DNA of 64,000 nucleotides, from contig JAJEKV010000292.1 of the NCBI GenBank assembly GCA_021234155.1, positions 62,001 to 126,000 of the forward strand. The letters run 5' to 3'. The translations under genes were made by a program, and so were the position numbers. Numbering within the stretch: position 1 is the first letter of the stretch; each line of letters starts with the position of its first letter. This DNA comes from Isoetes taiwanensis. Lineage: Eukaryota; Streptophyta; Lycopodiopsida; Isoetales; Isoetaceae. The notes under the pieces are model-generated. The model was not told where the DNA came from and ran no database searches. It saw nothing but the letters and a program-made list of their open reading frames with translations. Positions 34,255-44,879 of this stretch are shown here, piece by piece.

Positions 34255-34740
34255 TTTTCGTATCTTCATGGATCATCACTGGATTCATTTCACTATACTA
34301 GAAAACAAGGTACTTCTATTGCCAAAGATGTTGCATTACGCTTCTATAGGGATGCGAAAAGAAAAGATCATCCTCGGAGTGCAAGCAACATCCCCCCACA
34401 AAGAAGGCCCACCGTTGGAAATCACAGAGGCAAATGTGGACCGGGGCTTACAACATCTTGCCAATGAAAAAGTGCTGCAACCGGATGGTATGGGCGCGAG
34501 TTGCTCAAGTGGGCGGGACAATGCATAGTACCAGTTCTAACTTCCTTGTTCAACGGGACGTTACAAAAGCCTCCCCACCCCACCCCCCACCCCCCTTCCC
34601 CACCCATAGTGGACCACTATCAAAGTTGTTTCCATCTACAAGGCGGTGACCCACGCCGCCCTGACCCAATTGAACAATCATGATCGATTCGGTGTTTGCA
34701 AAAGTGATAGTTGAATTCCCGAGCAGCAATTGACGGCCTG
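34255..34740 (+). pseudogene. LINE ORF2 fragment, endonuclease-RT linker and RT start
   Basis: In three changing plus frames the segment reads like the region before and into LINE reverse transcriptase. DGMGA (about 34485) resembles the K-A-x-D-x-D-G motif. LLKWAGQ-like followed by VPVLTSLFNGTLQ (about 34500-34565) is the helix before RT. GDPRRPDP with a following N-x-R/T-I-M-I (about 34645-34690) corresponds to the G-D-P-x-D-P-x-N-Y-R-T motif. Frameshifts and loss of everything downstream make it a dead fragment. Confidence 0.6.
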
Positions 34741-34749
34741 GACCATGGC

Positions 34750-36870
34750 AATGCCTATTCTACATCTAAAGCAACCTATGCCATGGGAGGTTTAATACGA
34801 CTCCTCATATATGGGCATCCCAGCATGCATATATGAGACATGTCCAATCCCAATCATAATTGTAACACATCGTCATCATGTATGAGGACTACACCACATA
34901 AGCTACTTCTGTTTTCTCCTTACATTCTCTTGCAAATCATTATCCTAATGATCAAATGCCTTTGCAAAACCTAAAAAGCAATACACAATAGATTCCTTGA
35001 TCCGTTTGCACTTTCGGCGAATTTGAAGTGGTTCTTCTTGAATCTAGCTTGCTCAACAATCAATTTTATTGTAGTATAGAACCAGTTCCCACTTACCTTA
35101 TTTGTAAAACATATTAATCTTAAGCTCTTTCAAGCAAGCAAGTATGCCTCTAGAAATTTTGTTCATTGTATTTCTTAGCATATACAGGTGCAACCGAGGA
35201 AAGATCATTGGGGAAATAAGTTGAGAGTCTTCAGAATTTTGTAAGGCTTCCCATCTGCAAAAGGGCAACTCTTGAATGCTAAAGTCTCTTTCCTGAAGTC
35301 TGAGAGTTGCAATTGAAAGGAACATTTTGAAGGTTTGTGATCCATCTACTCCAATATACAAACACTACGCATGTATATATCAGTACTATTTCTAAGAAAT
35401 TGGACATGGCACTTAAACTTCTTTCTCATCAATGTGCATAAATCACAACTCATCAATGTTCACAAAACTCAGAGAGATTTTACGTGCCAAAGATTGTTCA
35501 GAAATTTGCAATTTTATTTTGTAGAGCAAAGTCCAGTATTCCTCTCAGTTTCTGTATTGTTATCAACTCTTTTAATGTGGGATTTTCAGGTTTGGTCAAA
35601 AACTTTTTTGGAATTTTTTTTAGCGTGATTTCCTAAGATTTCAGGGTATTTGGATGCCGAAAAAGAATTCCGATAGTTCAAAAATTGAAAAACATTCATT
35701 CGCTATGATTTTGGGGCTTTGAAATTTCGTGGCTTGGGTTAGATTTCTTATTCTGGCTTATCCCGAGCATGCTTGCCACGGTTGCTCAGCCATACCCATC
35801 AATCCGATTGCTTGATCTCCTACCAGAAGGGACTTTTGTGAAAGGCTTGCTCTATAGCAAAAGACAAAGCTTTATTAGCAAGCTCTGATTCAAGGGCAAA
35901 CAGGGCCGAAATTTGAAGGCACAACCCTCTCAAGATCTCAATGAAGTGTTTCACAGGCTTTAGAAAGCAGATGAAGGTGTTGATGCAGATCAAATCCTTA
36001 AAGAAAGCACAGGAAAAACTGTGGCAGTTGTCCACGCTGTGAGGGGCCGTGGAGCCGTTTGTCTTTTTTTGTATCCAAAGCGTAAGCAGATATTACAGAA
36101 ACATCTGTGTGTTGGAGCGAAACCAAGGAGAGGGAGCCCTAAAATTGTCTTCACAACTGGTCCAGAGATTTGGCTGAGATCTGTGAAAATGAGTTGCAGG
36201 ATCCGTCATGCTTGATTTGGGGTTTGAGTGCATGATTTGTAGGCACCGGGTTTGCTTGAATTTGAATGAATCCATGCCCTGATGGTGCCGTGAACATCAT
36301 TGGCGTCTGTTTGCTCTGAGTCTCCACGTCGTGAGGGGCCGTGGAGCCGTTGGTCAATGCATGCATTATGCTTTTGATCAGAATGAATCTGTTGAAAGTA
36401 AAGAAGAGGGCATTGCATGAAAATCCCAATAGATGTACTCTCTTGCCAAAAAATTGATGCTCTGCCCAAAAGGAATGGAGAATCCCCTGTTTTTTCATGC
36501 TCGGAATCCCCTGTTTTTTATGCTTAGATGGTTCAGTTTGCTTCCAGAAGCCAGCAAGTGCAAGGTAGATGTAATTTGGCTAGAATCAATGAGGAAGAAT
36601 TAAGTCTCTATGGGGAAAAACCCCTTTTCCTGTGGTGATGGCCTCCGGGTCCTTTGGGAGTGGGAGGATCGGGAATCGCATATGACTATGTATAGAAGAA
36701 TGCGATATAAAGACACTGGTTTGACTGTCTCATAGCGCCATAATGAGAATCTATCTATTCCTCCGATGCAAGTCTAAAGGAACCGAAATGAATAGTCTAA
36801 GGAACAGGCCATTTGCTACAGGCAATATTGTTCGAGCCCCCCTCATAAATATAATACATAGGCAAGACAA
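34750..36870. other. AT-rich DNA with small duplications
   Basis: No gene is recognised. GTGAGGGGCCGTGGAGCCGTT occurs at about 36040 and 36332, and AATCCCCTGTTTTTT is tandemly doubled at 36481-36520. A short frame at 35371-35628 has no domain. Confidence 0.45.
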
Positions 36871-36879
36871 GACGAGGCT

Positions 36880-36962
36880 AGTGGTGACACCTTCTCATCG
36901 GGATGAAAAACCCCGCCCTTTCGGGTTTTGAGGAAAACCCTAATGAGAAACCGTCACCACCC
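36880..36962. repeat. Long imperfect hairpin
   Basis: GTGGTGACACCTTCTCAT at the left pairs with ATGAGAAACCGTCACCAC at the right, with inner pairing of AAAACCCCG-like and CGGGTTTT. It lies just outside the tandem repeat that borders the tyrosine-recombinase element. It could be a small foldback repeat or part of that element's 3' end. Confidence 0.6.
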
Positions 36963-37169
36963 CCTCATAAGCTGCCTGCAACCATAGCCAAGGAGCACGC
37001 TAGAGCTGGATCACGGACTTGAGTGCGAGATGTCTAAGGACCTGAAAGAAAACCATAAGCAAGCACCCGTCATAGGTTAGACCCAAAAAAAAATATCCGA
37101 TGGAACCAACCACACATTGCAAAAGGACCGGTGTGGAGTAGATCATGTGGTGACAAATCTAATAAACCC

Positions 37170-37460
37170 GCGATCACGAAGGTGGATCAACCTTTTGGAA
37201 TAACACCATAACAACATGAAACGGAAGCCGCATCACCCAAAGGGTGGTCGGATGAAAAAAATATACATATAGATATATAAGCAACAAGATCGCGAGGGTG
37301 GACGGATAAAATAGATATATGTAGACATGAAAAAGCAGCGCATCACCCCATGGGTGGACCAGCTGAAAAAATACATATATATATCACATAGCGCATCACC
37401 ACGGTGGACCCGGATAAAATAGATATATAAAGTTACGCATGACCTCCAAAGGTGGAAAAT
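37170..37460. repeat. Degenerate tandem repeat, about 65-bp unit
   Basis: About four units, each with a GGGTGG(A/T)C block followed by GGAT(A/G)AAA and an A/T-rich ATAGATATATA stretch, separated by CGCATCACC. The block is next to the 3' side of the tyrosine-recombinase element. Confidence 0.6.
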
Positions 37461-37539
37461 AACATGCACCCGGAGTGTAACAACAACTTAAATGAAACAA
37501 AACAATGTAACAAAACACAGGAACAACCTATGGGGCGGG

Positions 37540-37686
37540 TGAGGAGGAGTCAAAGGCAAAGATGGAGAAGCTGCTGCTGCTGGAGAAGAACGCCGATAAC
37601 CTGCTACAACCGGAATGGCGTCTCATATAGCAGCTTCGCCCCTTCCCCGGAATCGCCGTCATCCGGCTCGGATCGATGCCATTATT
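37540..37686 (-). repeat. Direct repeat, 3' copy
   Basis: Matches 44728-44873 at roughly 90 percent by eye, in the same orientation, including a CTGCTGCTG run. It overlaps the end of the recombinase frame. On the minus strand both copies start AATAATGGCATCGATCCGAG, which probably marks the element's edge. Confidence 0.85.
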
Positions 37687-38697
37687 AAGGGACTCATAAT
37701 GCACACCAACCGCCGGCCGCCAGAGAACGAATCTAAAGGCCCAAAGCGGCGTGAAACCTCGGTGATGACTTCGAATGCGGCACAAAGACAGAGTGTGGAC
37801 GGCCGACATCGCCGTGTGCGCGAGCAGCGTCGGAAAACCCTCGAGATGCTGCGCGGAATGTGGCCTATCCCATACCGAGCGGGGTCTAAGCCGATCGCGA
37901 GCAAACACTGCCGCCACCAAGAACGAGCTGTCGCATAGGATAGAGGGCGCAGGGACTCGGGGTTAGCGCGAAAAAGGGGGCCGCCGGAGGGAGGGTCCAA
38001 GAGAGGGTAGCGACCGGACGAAATAAGACGTTGAAGAATAGTGACCGGGCAGGCGAGGGAGGGCAAACGAGCTAGCGAAATGGTGTGGCCCCTGGCAAGC
38101 TGATCTCTCTTGGACCGACGGATAAAAATCTCGACGTGGGCAGGAGAGAAGGATAAGTCGTGCCAATTCAAAGCCAGGGCCTCGGAGATGCGCAAAAAAG
38201 CCGCGAAGGAAAGGAGAATGAGGGCGGCCCGAGCTAGGACGCCCAAAAAGGCGCCGAGGGGCGTAAAACTGAGTAATGATGGAAACGACGTGATGGGGAA
38301 GAAGAGGCAAAAAGTGCGAGGAGGGCGGCATGACGAGATGCGGCGTGACGAGCAAAGATGGCAAGGGGAGAACCGAGGGCGAGGGAAGATTGAAAAGCTG
38401 ATGAAAAAAGGATATCGCAGCCGAGGCTGTGGCGACCGGGGAGGAAGACATATCCGGTTGGTGGAGAGAAGCAAAAAACGCCGCGACAGCGAAAGGGGAA
38501 GCAGGGAGATAAGATATAGAGTGTGAGCGGCACCAGAGTACAAAACGCCGAAACATAGCAACATAGGCAGAGATGGTAGAAGGGGCGCGGGATGAAAAAA
38601 CTAAGGGGAGCGAAGAAAGAATAGAGGAATGTGAGCGGGGAGGAATCATGTGCTGGCGGTACCACAAAAGAAAAAGAATGCACTCGTTAATCCACAT
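37659..38697 (-). pseudogene. Tyrosine recombinase of DIRS-like element (frameshifted)
   Basis: Integrates circular element DNA by site-specific recombination in this class. The upstream frame (38697-38250) has the SAM-like N-terminal domain (APSTISAYVAMFRRFVLWC, SPFAVAAFFASL). After a frame change the core begins with AAFLRISEALALNWHDL (about 38165-38215), which holds the first catalytic Arg, then RRSKRDQLARGHTISLAR with the catalytic Lys region, and GLDPARYG. The H-x-x-R box that should follow is broken by another frame change near 37880 and the terminal Tyr is not identifiable. The enzyme as read is inactive. Confidence 0.75.
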
Positions 38698-38699
38698 TA

Positions 38700-39130
38700 A
38701 ATTGATGTTTTAAATAAACCAAGAGAATCAAATATTATTCCGTATTAAAGTGACAAAAAGAACATAAATAGCTACATGGCGTCGACACCCGTAAATGAGG
38801 TTGACAAAGTTGGCAACAAAGCATGAGAAAAGCATCAAAAAATAATACATCCACAATAAAAGGTGCCCATGACTTCGCCATTGCATAGAAGAGGCCACCG
38901 GGGCTGAGGGCCAATATAAAACCACCAAAGTCATCCGTAGCGACAAGCCGCCGCATGGTGCAAGACCGCGGGGAATCATAGCGAGGGGGGAAAGCAATGG
39001 TATTAAAGATGTGCCAATCATAGGTGAAGGCGTCTGGCGGGGATCTGATGGGGATATACAAACCGGGTGTTAAAAGCGGGGAGTTTGTGATTAATAGGTG
39101 AAGCAAAGCGGTCAACATGATCACGGGCCC
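38700..39130 (-). pseudogene. Connector between RNase H and recombinase
   Basis: Frames spanning about 39124-38735 read DRFAS-like, P-x-F-N-T/S-R-F-like and then PPRYDSPRSC with FGGFILALSPGGLFYAMAKSW. They follow the conserved tail found after RNase H in DIRS/Ngaro polyproteins (DRFA, NSRF, CPP, WPSAPFW-like). Frame changes occur. Confidence 0.55.
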
Positions 39131-39179
39131 CTCTGAGAATCAATATGCTGGAAACACCATGGCGAGGGCAAACTCATGG

Positions 39180-39560
39180 TTGAGGCAACGGGAAAGGTAA
39201 TCTGCCCATGCGTTCACGGGGAGGGGGAATCCAAACCGGCTCTGAGAAATAGCACAATGGAAACTGGAAGAAAAATTTCCAAAGCGGAGGTGAATATGTC
39301 GGGAGAAGCGGAACCACCCTTCAAGAATGGAGGCGACGTTTAAATTATCCCCACGGACCGTGACCAGTGGGAATGGATAAAAGGTAAAAAGCCGGCCAAG
39401 TAGGACGGGAAAAAAAGCAAAAAGCTCACGCCATGTGGATGGCCCGGGCGATTCGGCTGCGAAAAAAGACCCATAAAATCAAACGGTTTTGGCCGGCGAA
39501 GCAACCAACCCCCAACCAAAAAAGCGTAGCATCAAAACCCTAAAACAATGGCCGGCGGAG
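39180..39560 (-). pseudogene. RNase H domain of DIRS-like element
   Basis: Directly after RT, changing minus frames show a GFDA start (about 39530), STWRELFAF (about 39420-39445), VRGDNLNVASILEG (about 39317-39360) and NAWADYLSR (about 39195-39222). These supply the D, E, D and D positions of a retroelement RNase H. At least one frameshift lies between the first two. Confidence 0.7.
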
Positions 39561-40695
39561 AGAGGAGAAATAGAATAAAACAGTAGAGAGGGGCATGATT
39601 CCCGAGCAAAATTTCCATGCGGGCTAACGATGATAATGAAATAGGGGCATCCCAGGAAAAAGGCTGTATGAGAAGATAAGAGAAAAAGGTGAGGGAAGAG
39701 ACCAAGGAACCGAAAACGATGCGGAGAGATTGCAGAAAACCAAGGAATCTAGCAAGATGGCGAGAAGTCAAACGAGAGGAAGAGAGAATAGATGAGGAAA
39801 GCTGGAAAAATTTTTCTAACTTCTTGGACGACAAACAAATAATCATAGAAGAAGAGTCAAGGAGGAACCCAAGGAAAATTGTGCGATGGGAAATCTGGAG
39901 ACGACATTTAGGCCATGCAATAAGAAAACCGGCATGTTGCAGATCAGAAATGATACGATATTGGAGGGCGACAGGTTCACGTTGGGTCAAGAAAAGAAAA
40001 TCGTCCATGTAAGGAGTGCAGCGGACACCAAAAGACGCCGATGACGAACAAAGGGGCATAAGTTTGGTAAAAACAAAGGGGGCGGATGCAAGACCAAAGG
40101 GGAGCATTGTAAATACATAAAATAAGCCGTCGAGTTGGAAACCCAAGAAGGTATGGTGTGGGGGCCAGATAGGAACATGATGATAGCCCGACTTTAAATC
40201 CAGAGTAAAAAGAAAATCGAGAGGTTGAAGCAATGACAAGGCATCAGAAAGGGACTCGTAACGGAAGGATGGGACAGATAAGAAAGAATTAAGGTGACGC
40301 AAATCAAGAATAAGGCGAAACTTGTGGGCCCCCTTGGGGACGACTCCCAAGGGAGAACAAAAGAAAGGGCGGTCAGGAACTTGCATGATTGCTCCTGTAA
40401 GCAGAAGGTCACGAATAGCGGAGCGGGCAAATGGGAGTTGGGAGGACAGCGACGAAAGGTTGGGACGGAAAAATGGTTGGGAAGGGGGCCCGTGTGCCCA
40501 AGGAAGGGGGTAACCAGGCTGAATCCAAGAAATAACAAGGGGGTTCGCGGAAATAGAGTGCCAAAATGGTAAACAAGCAGAGAGGCGGCCGCGGACAGAC
40601 AAAGTAGCATAGTGGGTATCAAGGGCGGTAGGGTCAAAGGGGAAATGAGGCAAGGGAGAGGCGAAAACTTGGCAATCTGCAGAAAAAGATAACAC
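39532..40695 (-). CDS. DIRS/Ngaro-like reverse transcriptase
   Basis: An open 387-codon frame. FRLILDLRHLNSFL (residues 126-139) is the fingers motif and FTLDLKSGYHHVPI (163-176) holds the first catalytic Asp. FTMLPFGLASAPFVFTKLM (195-213) is motif B, YMDD (229-232) is the catalytic pair and FLGFLLD (274-280) is the following conserved strand. All catalytic residues are present. The start Met is the first in frame; the true polyprotein may begin elsewhere, since these proteins are often read from an upstream frame. The upstream part (TGAIMQVPDRPFFCSPLGVVPK, shown partly) fits the usual pre-RT region. Confidence 0.88.
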   Translation of the reverse strand: MLSFSADCQVFASPLPHFPFDPTALDTHYATLSVRGRLSACLPFWHSISANPLVISWIQPGYPLPWAHGPPSQPFFRPNLSSLSSQLPFARSAIRDLLLTGAIMQVPDRPFFCSPLGVVPKGAHKFRLILDLRHLNSFLSVPSFRYESLSDALSLLQPLDFLFTLDLKSGYHHVPIWPPHHTFLGFQLDGLFYVFTMLPFGLASAPFVFTKLMPLCSSSASFGVRCTPYMDDFLFLTQREPVALQYRIISDLQHAGFLIAWPKCRLQISHRTIFLGFLLDSSSMIICLSSKKLEKFFQLSSSILSSSRLTSRHLARFLGFLQSLRIVFGSLVSSLTFFSYLLIQPFSWDAPISLSSLARMEILLGNHAPLYCFILFLLSPPAIVLGF

Positions 40696-40999
40696 ATCAA
40701 ATTAAGCACGCTTTTTTATTGATGACACAAACCATAATTACATCAGGAGACACTAAAAATGCACTTGGCGGACATTACGAAGACCAGGATGGAGATGACG
40801 GAGGCAAAGGGGGTTGGGGTGATTGAGGAGATAGAGTCAACAAAGGAGAGGGAGCAAGCGGTGCAGTCTGAGAAAAAGGTGGAGAAAAAGGTGGAGACAT
40901 GGGGGGAACTGCATTGTGAGAAAAAGTCGAAAAAACGTTTTCAACGGTGATGGCTTAAAACTACCGAAAAGTACAAATAAGAGAGGATGGGTTGGCGGT

Positions 41000-41914
41000 G
41001 GAGGGAAGAAGAAGGGGATAAAGCGGGGGCAGGATAAGGAGAAGAACGCGAACGGGATAGGCGTTTCTCATGGGCAAACTTTTGGCCTGTTGCGGTCGTT
41101 TAGATTCATCAAGAAAAAGCGACAGTGGGGACTCACTAAACCGAAGGGCAACATCGCGGGCCGTGTTGGTCGGCAATCAAAACAAATTTCATCTCTTGGT
41201 CCGCCAAACGTTTACCTTCTTCCACCATGTGCGCGACGTCCTCGGAATAGCCGTCCCCAACATGGCGAAAGTCCATAGATCCAGTGAAAACGGTGTCCAT
41301 AGCCGGACGCGAACTTCGTAATAATGTCGTGAAGGAGTCAGCGTTCAAAAGTCCAAGATCGGCCGAGCAGCTCTCGATATATCGGCTGAAGGTGTTCAAG
41401 TTGCGTACGGACGGAGAGCTGCTGTGTAACCGAAGACTGAAGCTCCTGCAAAGTAGCCCTCTGTTGTTGGAGCTCGTACAACAGCTGGGTATAATCAAAA
41501 GGAGAAGAGGCAGAGGGAGGAGAAGGGGCCGAAAAAAGAGGTGGAGTGGATGAAAAAAGCGGAGCCATATGGGGAGAGAACAAGGGGAAGCAACCCGGAT
41601 GGAGAAAGGGAAGAAGGTGACGCAAAGGCAGATGAGGGCCAAAAGGAAAAAGTGGTGGAGGGTGATGACGGGGGGGAAACCGAGGCAGGCTCCCCTGAAT
41701 CCGTGTCAGGAGAAAGAGAGGCTTCTCGCTGACGACGTGCACCCGCAGCCCGAGCTAGACGTTGGGGGGAAAGAGATCCGGACGAGGTAGAAGCCGTGGT
41801 TCCGGAAGCGGAAGGGATGAGCTCAATAACCTGCAAACGAGGAACACGTAAGAATAGATACGAAAGAAAAAACTGCGGCATGAAACGAGGTGGAAAAGAG
41901 GAAAGGCACGTCAC
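41000..41914 (-). pseudogene. Gag-like region of DIRS-like element
   Basis: Frames at 41914-41495, 41742-41338, 41642-41136 and 41176-40961 join into one probable protein. It has a Ser/Pro-rich N-terminal part, a Gln/Leu-rich likely coiled coil (LYELQQQRATLQELQSSV), a basic linker, and a segment EMKFVLIADQHG, which resembles the conserved K-x-I-L/V-I-A-D of DIRS/Ngaro gags. It then becomes low in complexity. Several frame changes are needed. Assignment rests on position and the one motif. Confidence 0.5.
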
Positions 41915-42259
41915 GACCCCATGCGCCCCATGATATGTACCTTAAGCCTATGGACACAACAGCGAAAAAACCCCTAAAACCTTGGGCCACAAAGAAAAGA
42001 AACACCAAAGTACCATTTCTTGGTCCTCCCGAAAACAAAGACAAGATAAAAAGCCAACATAGTTAGGATGAGAGCAACCTTACGGGAAGACAATACAAAC
42101 CACAAGGCGAATAGAAAAGCTATGCAAAAAAAGCGGACTATAATGAATGACATCATCCCCATAGGTAGCCTGACCAAAAATAAGTACCATTGTTGCCAAT
42201 GCATATCAATGTTAGATGGGCCTATACCCCCTTTCCACAAACATATTTTGTAAGTACCC

Positions 42260-43000
42260 CCTCCGGGTGCAAAGAAAACTAAGACCGGAAGCCTCACCCC
42301 TAAAAGTAAAATCATGAAATCTACAAAACTAATAATAAAACCATTAGAATAAGGATTAAGAACTTCGCCCCCATCAAAACCAAAAACCATCAACCCTTAT
42401 ATATGTCGGATGCCAAACAATCATAATACCAAACTTGAAAGGGAAAAACATGAAATGTAAGTCACGAAAATTACGCATAGCGAAAATAAGAATGCCACCC
42501 TAGGCCCCCATGAGAAGTTAGTCTAGCCAAAATAGAAGAGATACTGAAGGAACTTATAATAGGAAAATGCCTAAAGCAATGAGCCATCCACAACGTTAAA
42601 AACACAAATACAACCACCAAAGAGTTGAGACATAATTGGGAAAAACCGGATGCATGCTAACCTTAGCCTCCCCCCCCAAGTAAGAATCATGAAGTATGCA
42701 AGACTTAATAAGAAACCATCTAAGATAATGATGCAAGAATTTCAACCCCTTAGCACATATGGCGGATGCAAAAAACAACCATAGCACTACTTTGAAAAAG
42801 GAAACATAAAAAGGAATTTAAAGTCTACAAAAAATACACATAAGTGAAATAAGAATGCCACCCGATCCCCCCATGAGAATTTAATCTAGCCATACCTAAA
42901 AATACGATTGGAACTTATAAAAGCCTAAAGCACTAAGCCATCCATAACATTACCAACACAGATAAACAACTAAAGAGTTTAGACATAGCACAAAAAATCA
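42260..43000. repeat. Imperfect tandem repeat, about 365-bp period
   Basis: ATAAGAATGCCACCC followed by CCCCCATGAGAA and TTATAA...GCCTAAAGCA...GAGCCATCCA occurs near 42484 and 42848, and the preceding sequence also repeats (ATCATGAA-x-TATGCAA/CTACAAAACT-TAATAA near 42310 and 42686). Two clear units plus a partial third lie in the 5' region of the tyrosine-recombinase element. Confidence 0.65.
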
Positions 43001-43048
43001 AATGGGGTTTGCCCCTTATTTCTTAGAACGGCGGATATGCTTGGATTA

Positions 43049-43486
43049 TTACAAAAAACCACAACCCAACCTCAAAGGAATCACGCCAGCCACCCCATGC
43101 CTAACAGGGTATATGGGAAGAAAATGGGGTGGGCAGGCCTTGAGGATGTAAAGAATCTCCTTCAGAGAAAGTGGCTCGAGGGACGAAAGCCCCCATTGTA
43201 GAATGACATCGCCAAGAAAGCGATGGCGATGAGAATCCACGCGCCGAAAAGCCCGAAACACTCGCCGCGCCGAAGGAGACAAGGAGGCATAAAGGTATAA
43301 TGATCGGAAAAACTCGGCTGGCCAGTCGATGTCCTCTCGCTCCCACTGCAAACCGTTCCTCGCAGAGGGGTGAAGCACCTCCAAGTGCTCCGTGTAAAGA
43401 TGATGTCGCGCCATGTCAACCATGGGGGGTGATGAAGGGGTGAGAAAACTCCAATGAGCCCGGATCCAGTAGCACAACAAGGACAA
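43049..43486 (-). CDS. Hypothetical 145-residue protein in element 5' region
   Basis: The best open frame in the 5' third of the element. Its sequence (HLYTEHLEVLHPSARNGLQW, FFRSLYLYASLSPSARRVFR, LKEILYILKAC) has the even mix of a real helical protein. It lies on the coding strand of the retrotransposon, upstream of gag, and could be an extra element gene or the true gag N-terminal half. I know no matching family. Confidence 0.45.
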   Translation of the reverse strand: MSLLCYWIRAHWSFLTPSSPPMVDMARHHLYTEHLEVLHPSARNGLQWEREDIDWPAEFFRSLYLYASLSPSARRVFRAFRRVDSHRHRFLGDVILQWGLSSLEPLSLKEILYILKACPPHFLPIYPVRHGVAGVIPLRLGCGFL

Positions 43487-43489
43487 CCA

Positions 43490-44727
43490 AAAGCCATATC
43501 GAACAGCAAAGGTTTACTATGAGAGCAGAGAAAGCAAGCCAGGGAAAAAGTAGGAGCAATGCATGAGAGGAGAAAGAAAGGGGCTTAAAAAAGGGTTGGG
43601 CAAAAAACAAACCTAAGACCAAATTTACAATTAAGCTTTCAATAAACATTGGTGAGGATAAATCAACCCAAAACAACCATCCATAAAATAAGCATAATGA
43701 AAACCGACCACAAACCAGCCTAATGCAAGGAACGCCCACCATGCATGCCCAAATTAGACCACTGATAAGCTAAGCCTAAACATAACCATGCATGTAGTGA
43801 AATAATCCAAATAAAAACTCATCTGAAACTAGCCGCAGAGATGGCAAACGAGGAAGAGAGGCTGAATCGACCAGCAGGGAAATCGAAGCAGCGAAAATCG
43901 CCCTGGATCGTCTGCGAGCTCGTCTTTGGGCGGCGGTGAAATAAAACCCCCCACTTATTTGTCGAACTCGCCCCGCCAAGATCGCTTATGATCCTGTCCC
44001 GCTCCTGATCTAGCCAGAGAAATTAGACCTCCCCCCTTTTTCCTTCTTCCGATGCACATGCTTGGACCAATGGTTGAACAATAGGGTCCCTGCGGCTACA
44101 CAAAGAACCCGCTGCCAGGGTCTGCAAATCGACCCTCCTGGGAGAACGGCGAGCATATCTGGGCTGAAGCTGGGGCCTGCCCAGACAAGAATCCCAAGCG
44201 ATGATCAGAGGGGGGAGGCAGGGGCCAAAGGGCTGACCTGAATCGCAACCTGCATGCTAAGATATGCTAAGATGGATTAGATCTCGAACGGGAAAAGCAC
44301 CTGCATGTCCCCAACAAACCATGAAATCTCTTCCCAAAAAACAAAGCATGCTTGTTGCATCAGACAAACTGGACGAACCACCACCATCTCCCAAATGAAC
44401 CTGCATACCTAGCTGAAAACCAAATCCCCAAAGAAACCAGATCCGGAGGGACCCGACCCAATCAATCTGCATGTTGCTTCCTGACAGCCCATCTCATAAA
44501 CCAATCAAAAGAATCATCCTACAACCGCCAACAAGCGGAAAAATACCAACCGAAAAAGGGGCTATACACGTGGAGATGGGCAATTGAGGAGAAGAGGCCA
44601 TACCTTCCGAGTAAGGCGAAAGCGGTGATGAGAAAAACCACCCCAGCTAGCTCTCGAAGAAAAGGATCTCGATCCATGTGAGGAAGAAGCGCTGCTGAGT
44701 AGAACGGCATCGCGTGAAGCGAATCTT
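43490..44727 (-). other. Element 5' leader region
   Basis: Sequence between the hypothetical gene and the 5' direct repeat. Short frames such as 43776-43979 and 44519-44881 (minus) are not convincing; the latter mostly translates the direct repeat. No promoter is identified. Confidence 0.4.
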
Positions 44728-44873
44728 TGAGGAGGGAGTCAAAGGCAAAGATGGAGAACTGCTGCTGCTGTGAGAAGAACGCCGATAACCTGCTACAACT
44801 GGAATGACGTCTCATATAGCAGCTCGCCCCTTCCCAGAATGCCGATCCGACGGCTCGGATCGATGCCATTATT
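44728..44873 (-). repeat. Direct repeat, 5' copy
   Basis: Pairs with 37540-37686. Similarity stops sharply at GCCATTATT (44865-44873), which suggests the 5' edge of the element on the minus strand. Confidence 0.85.
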
Positions 44874-44879
44874 GTTTTC

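Larger units (their letters stand above)
37540..44873 (-). mobile_element. Tyrosine-recombinase (DIRS/Ngaro-like) retrotransposon
   Basis: On the minus strand the order is gag-like (about 41900-41000), reverse transcriptase (40695-39532), RNase H (about 39560-39180), a connector, and a tyrosine recombinase (38697-37659). RT, then RNase H, then YR with no DDE integrase and no protease is diagnostic of the DIRS order. The element lies between direct repeats at 37540-37686 and 44728-44873, not conventional LTRs. RT is open over 387 codons; gag, RNase H and YR are frameshifted, so the copy is defective but not ancient. The coding core is much more GC-rich than its surroundings. I see no methyltransferase ORF, which favours a PAT/Ngaro-like over a DIRS1-like layout, but full termini were not resolved. 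Confidence 0.8.

Noticed and set aside
38110-38526. Long plus-strand frame of 138 codons, Lys/Arg-rich
   Set aside because: It is the antisense shadow of the tyrosine recombinase in GC-rich DNA and has biased composition.
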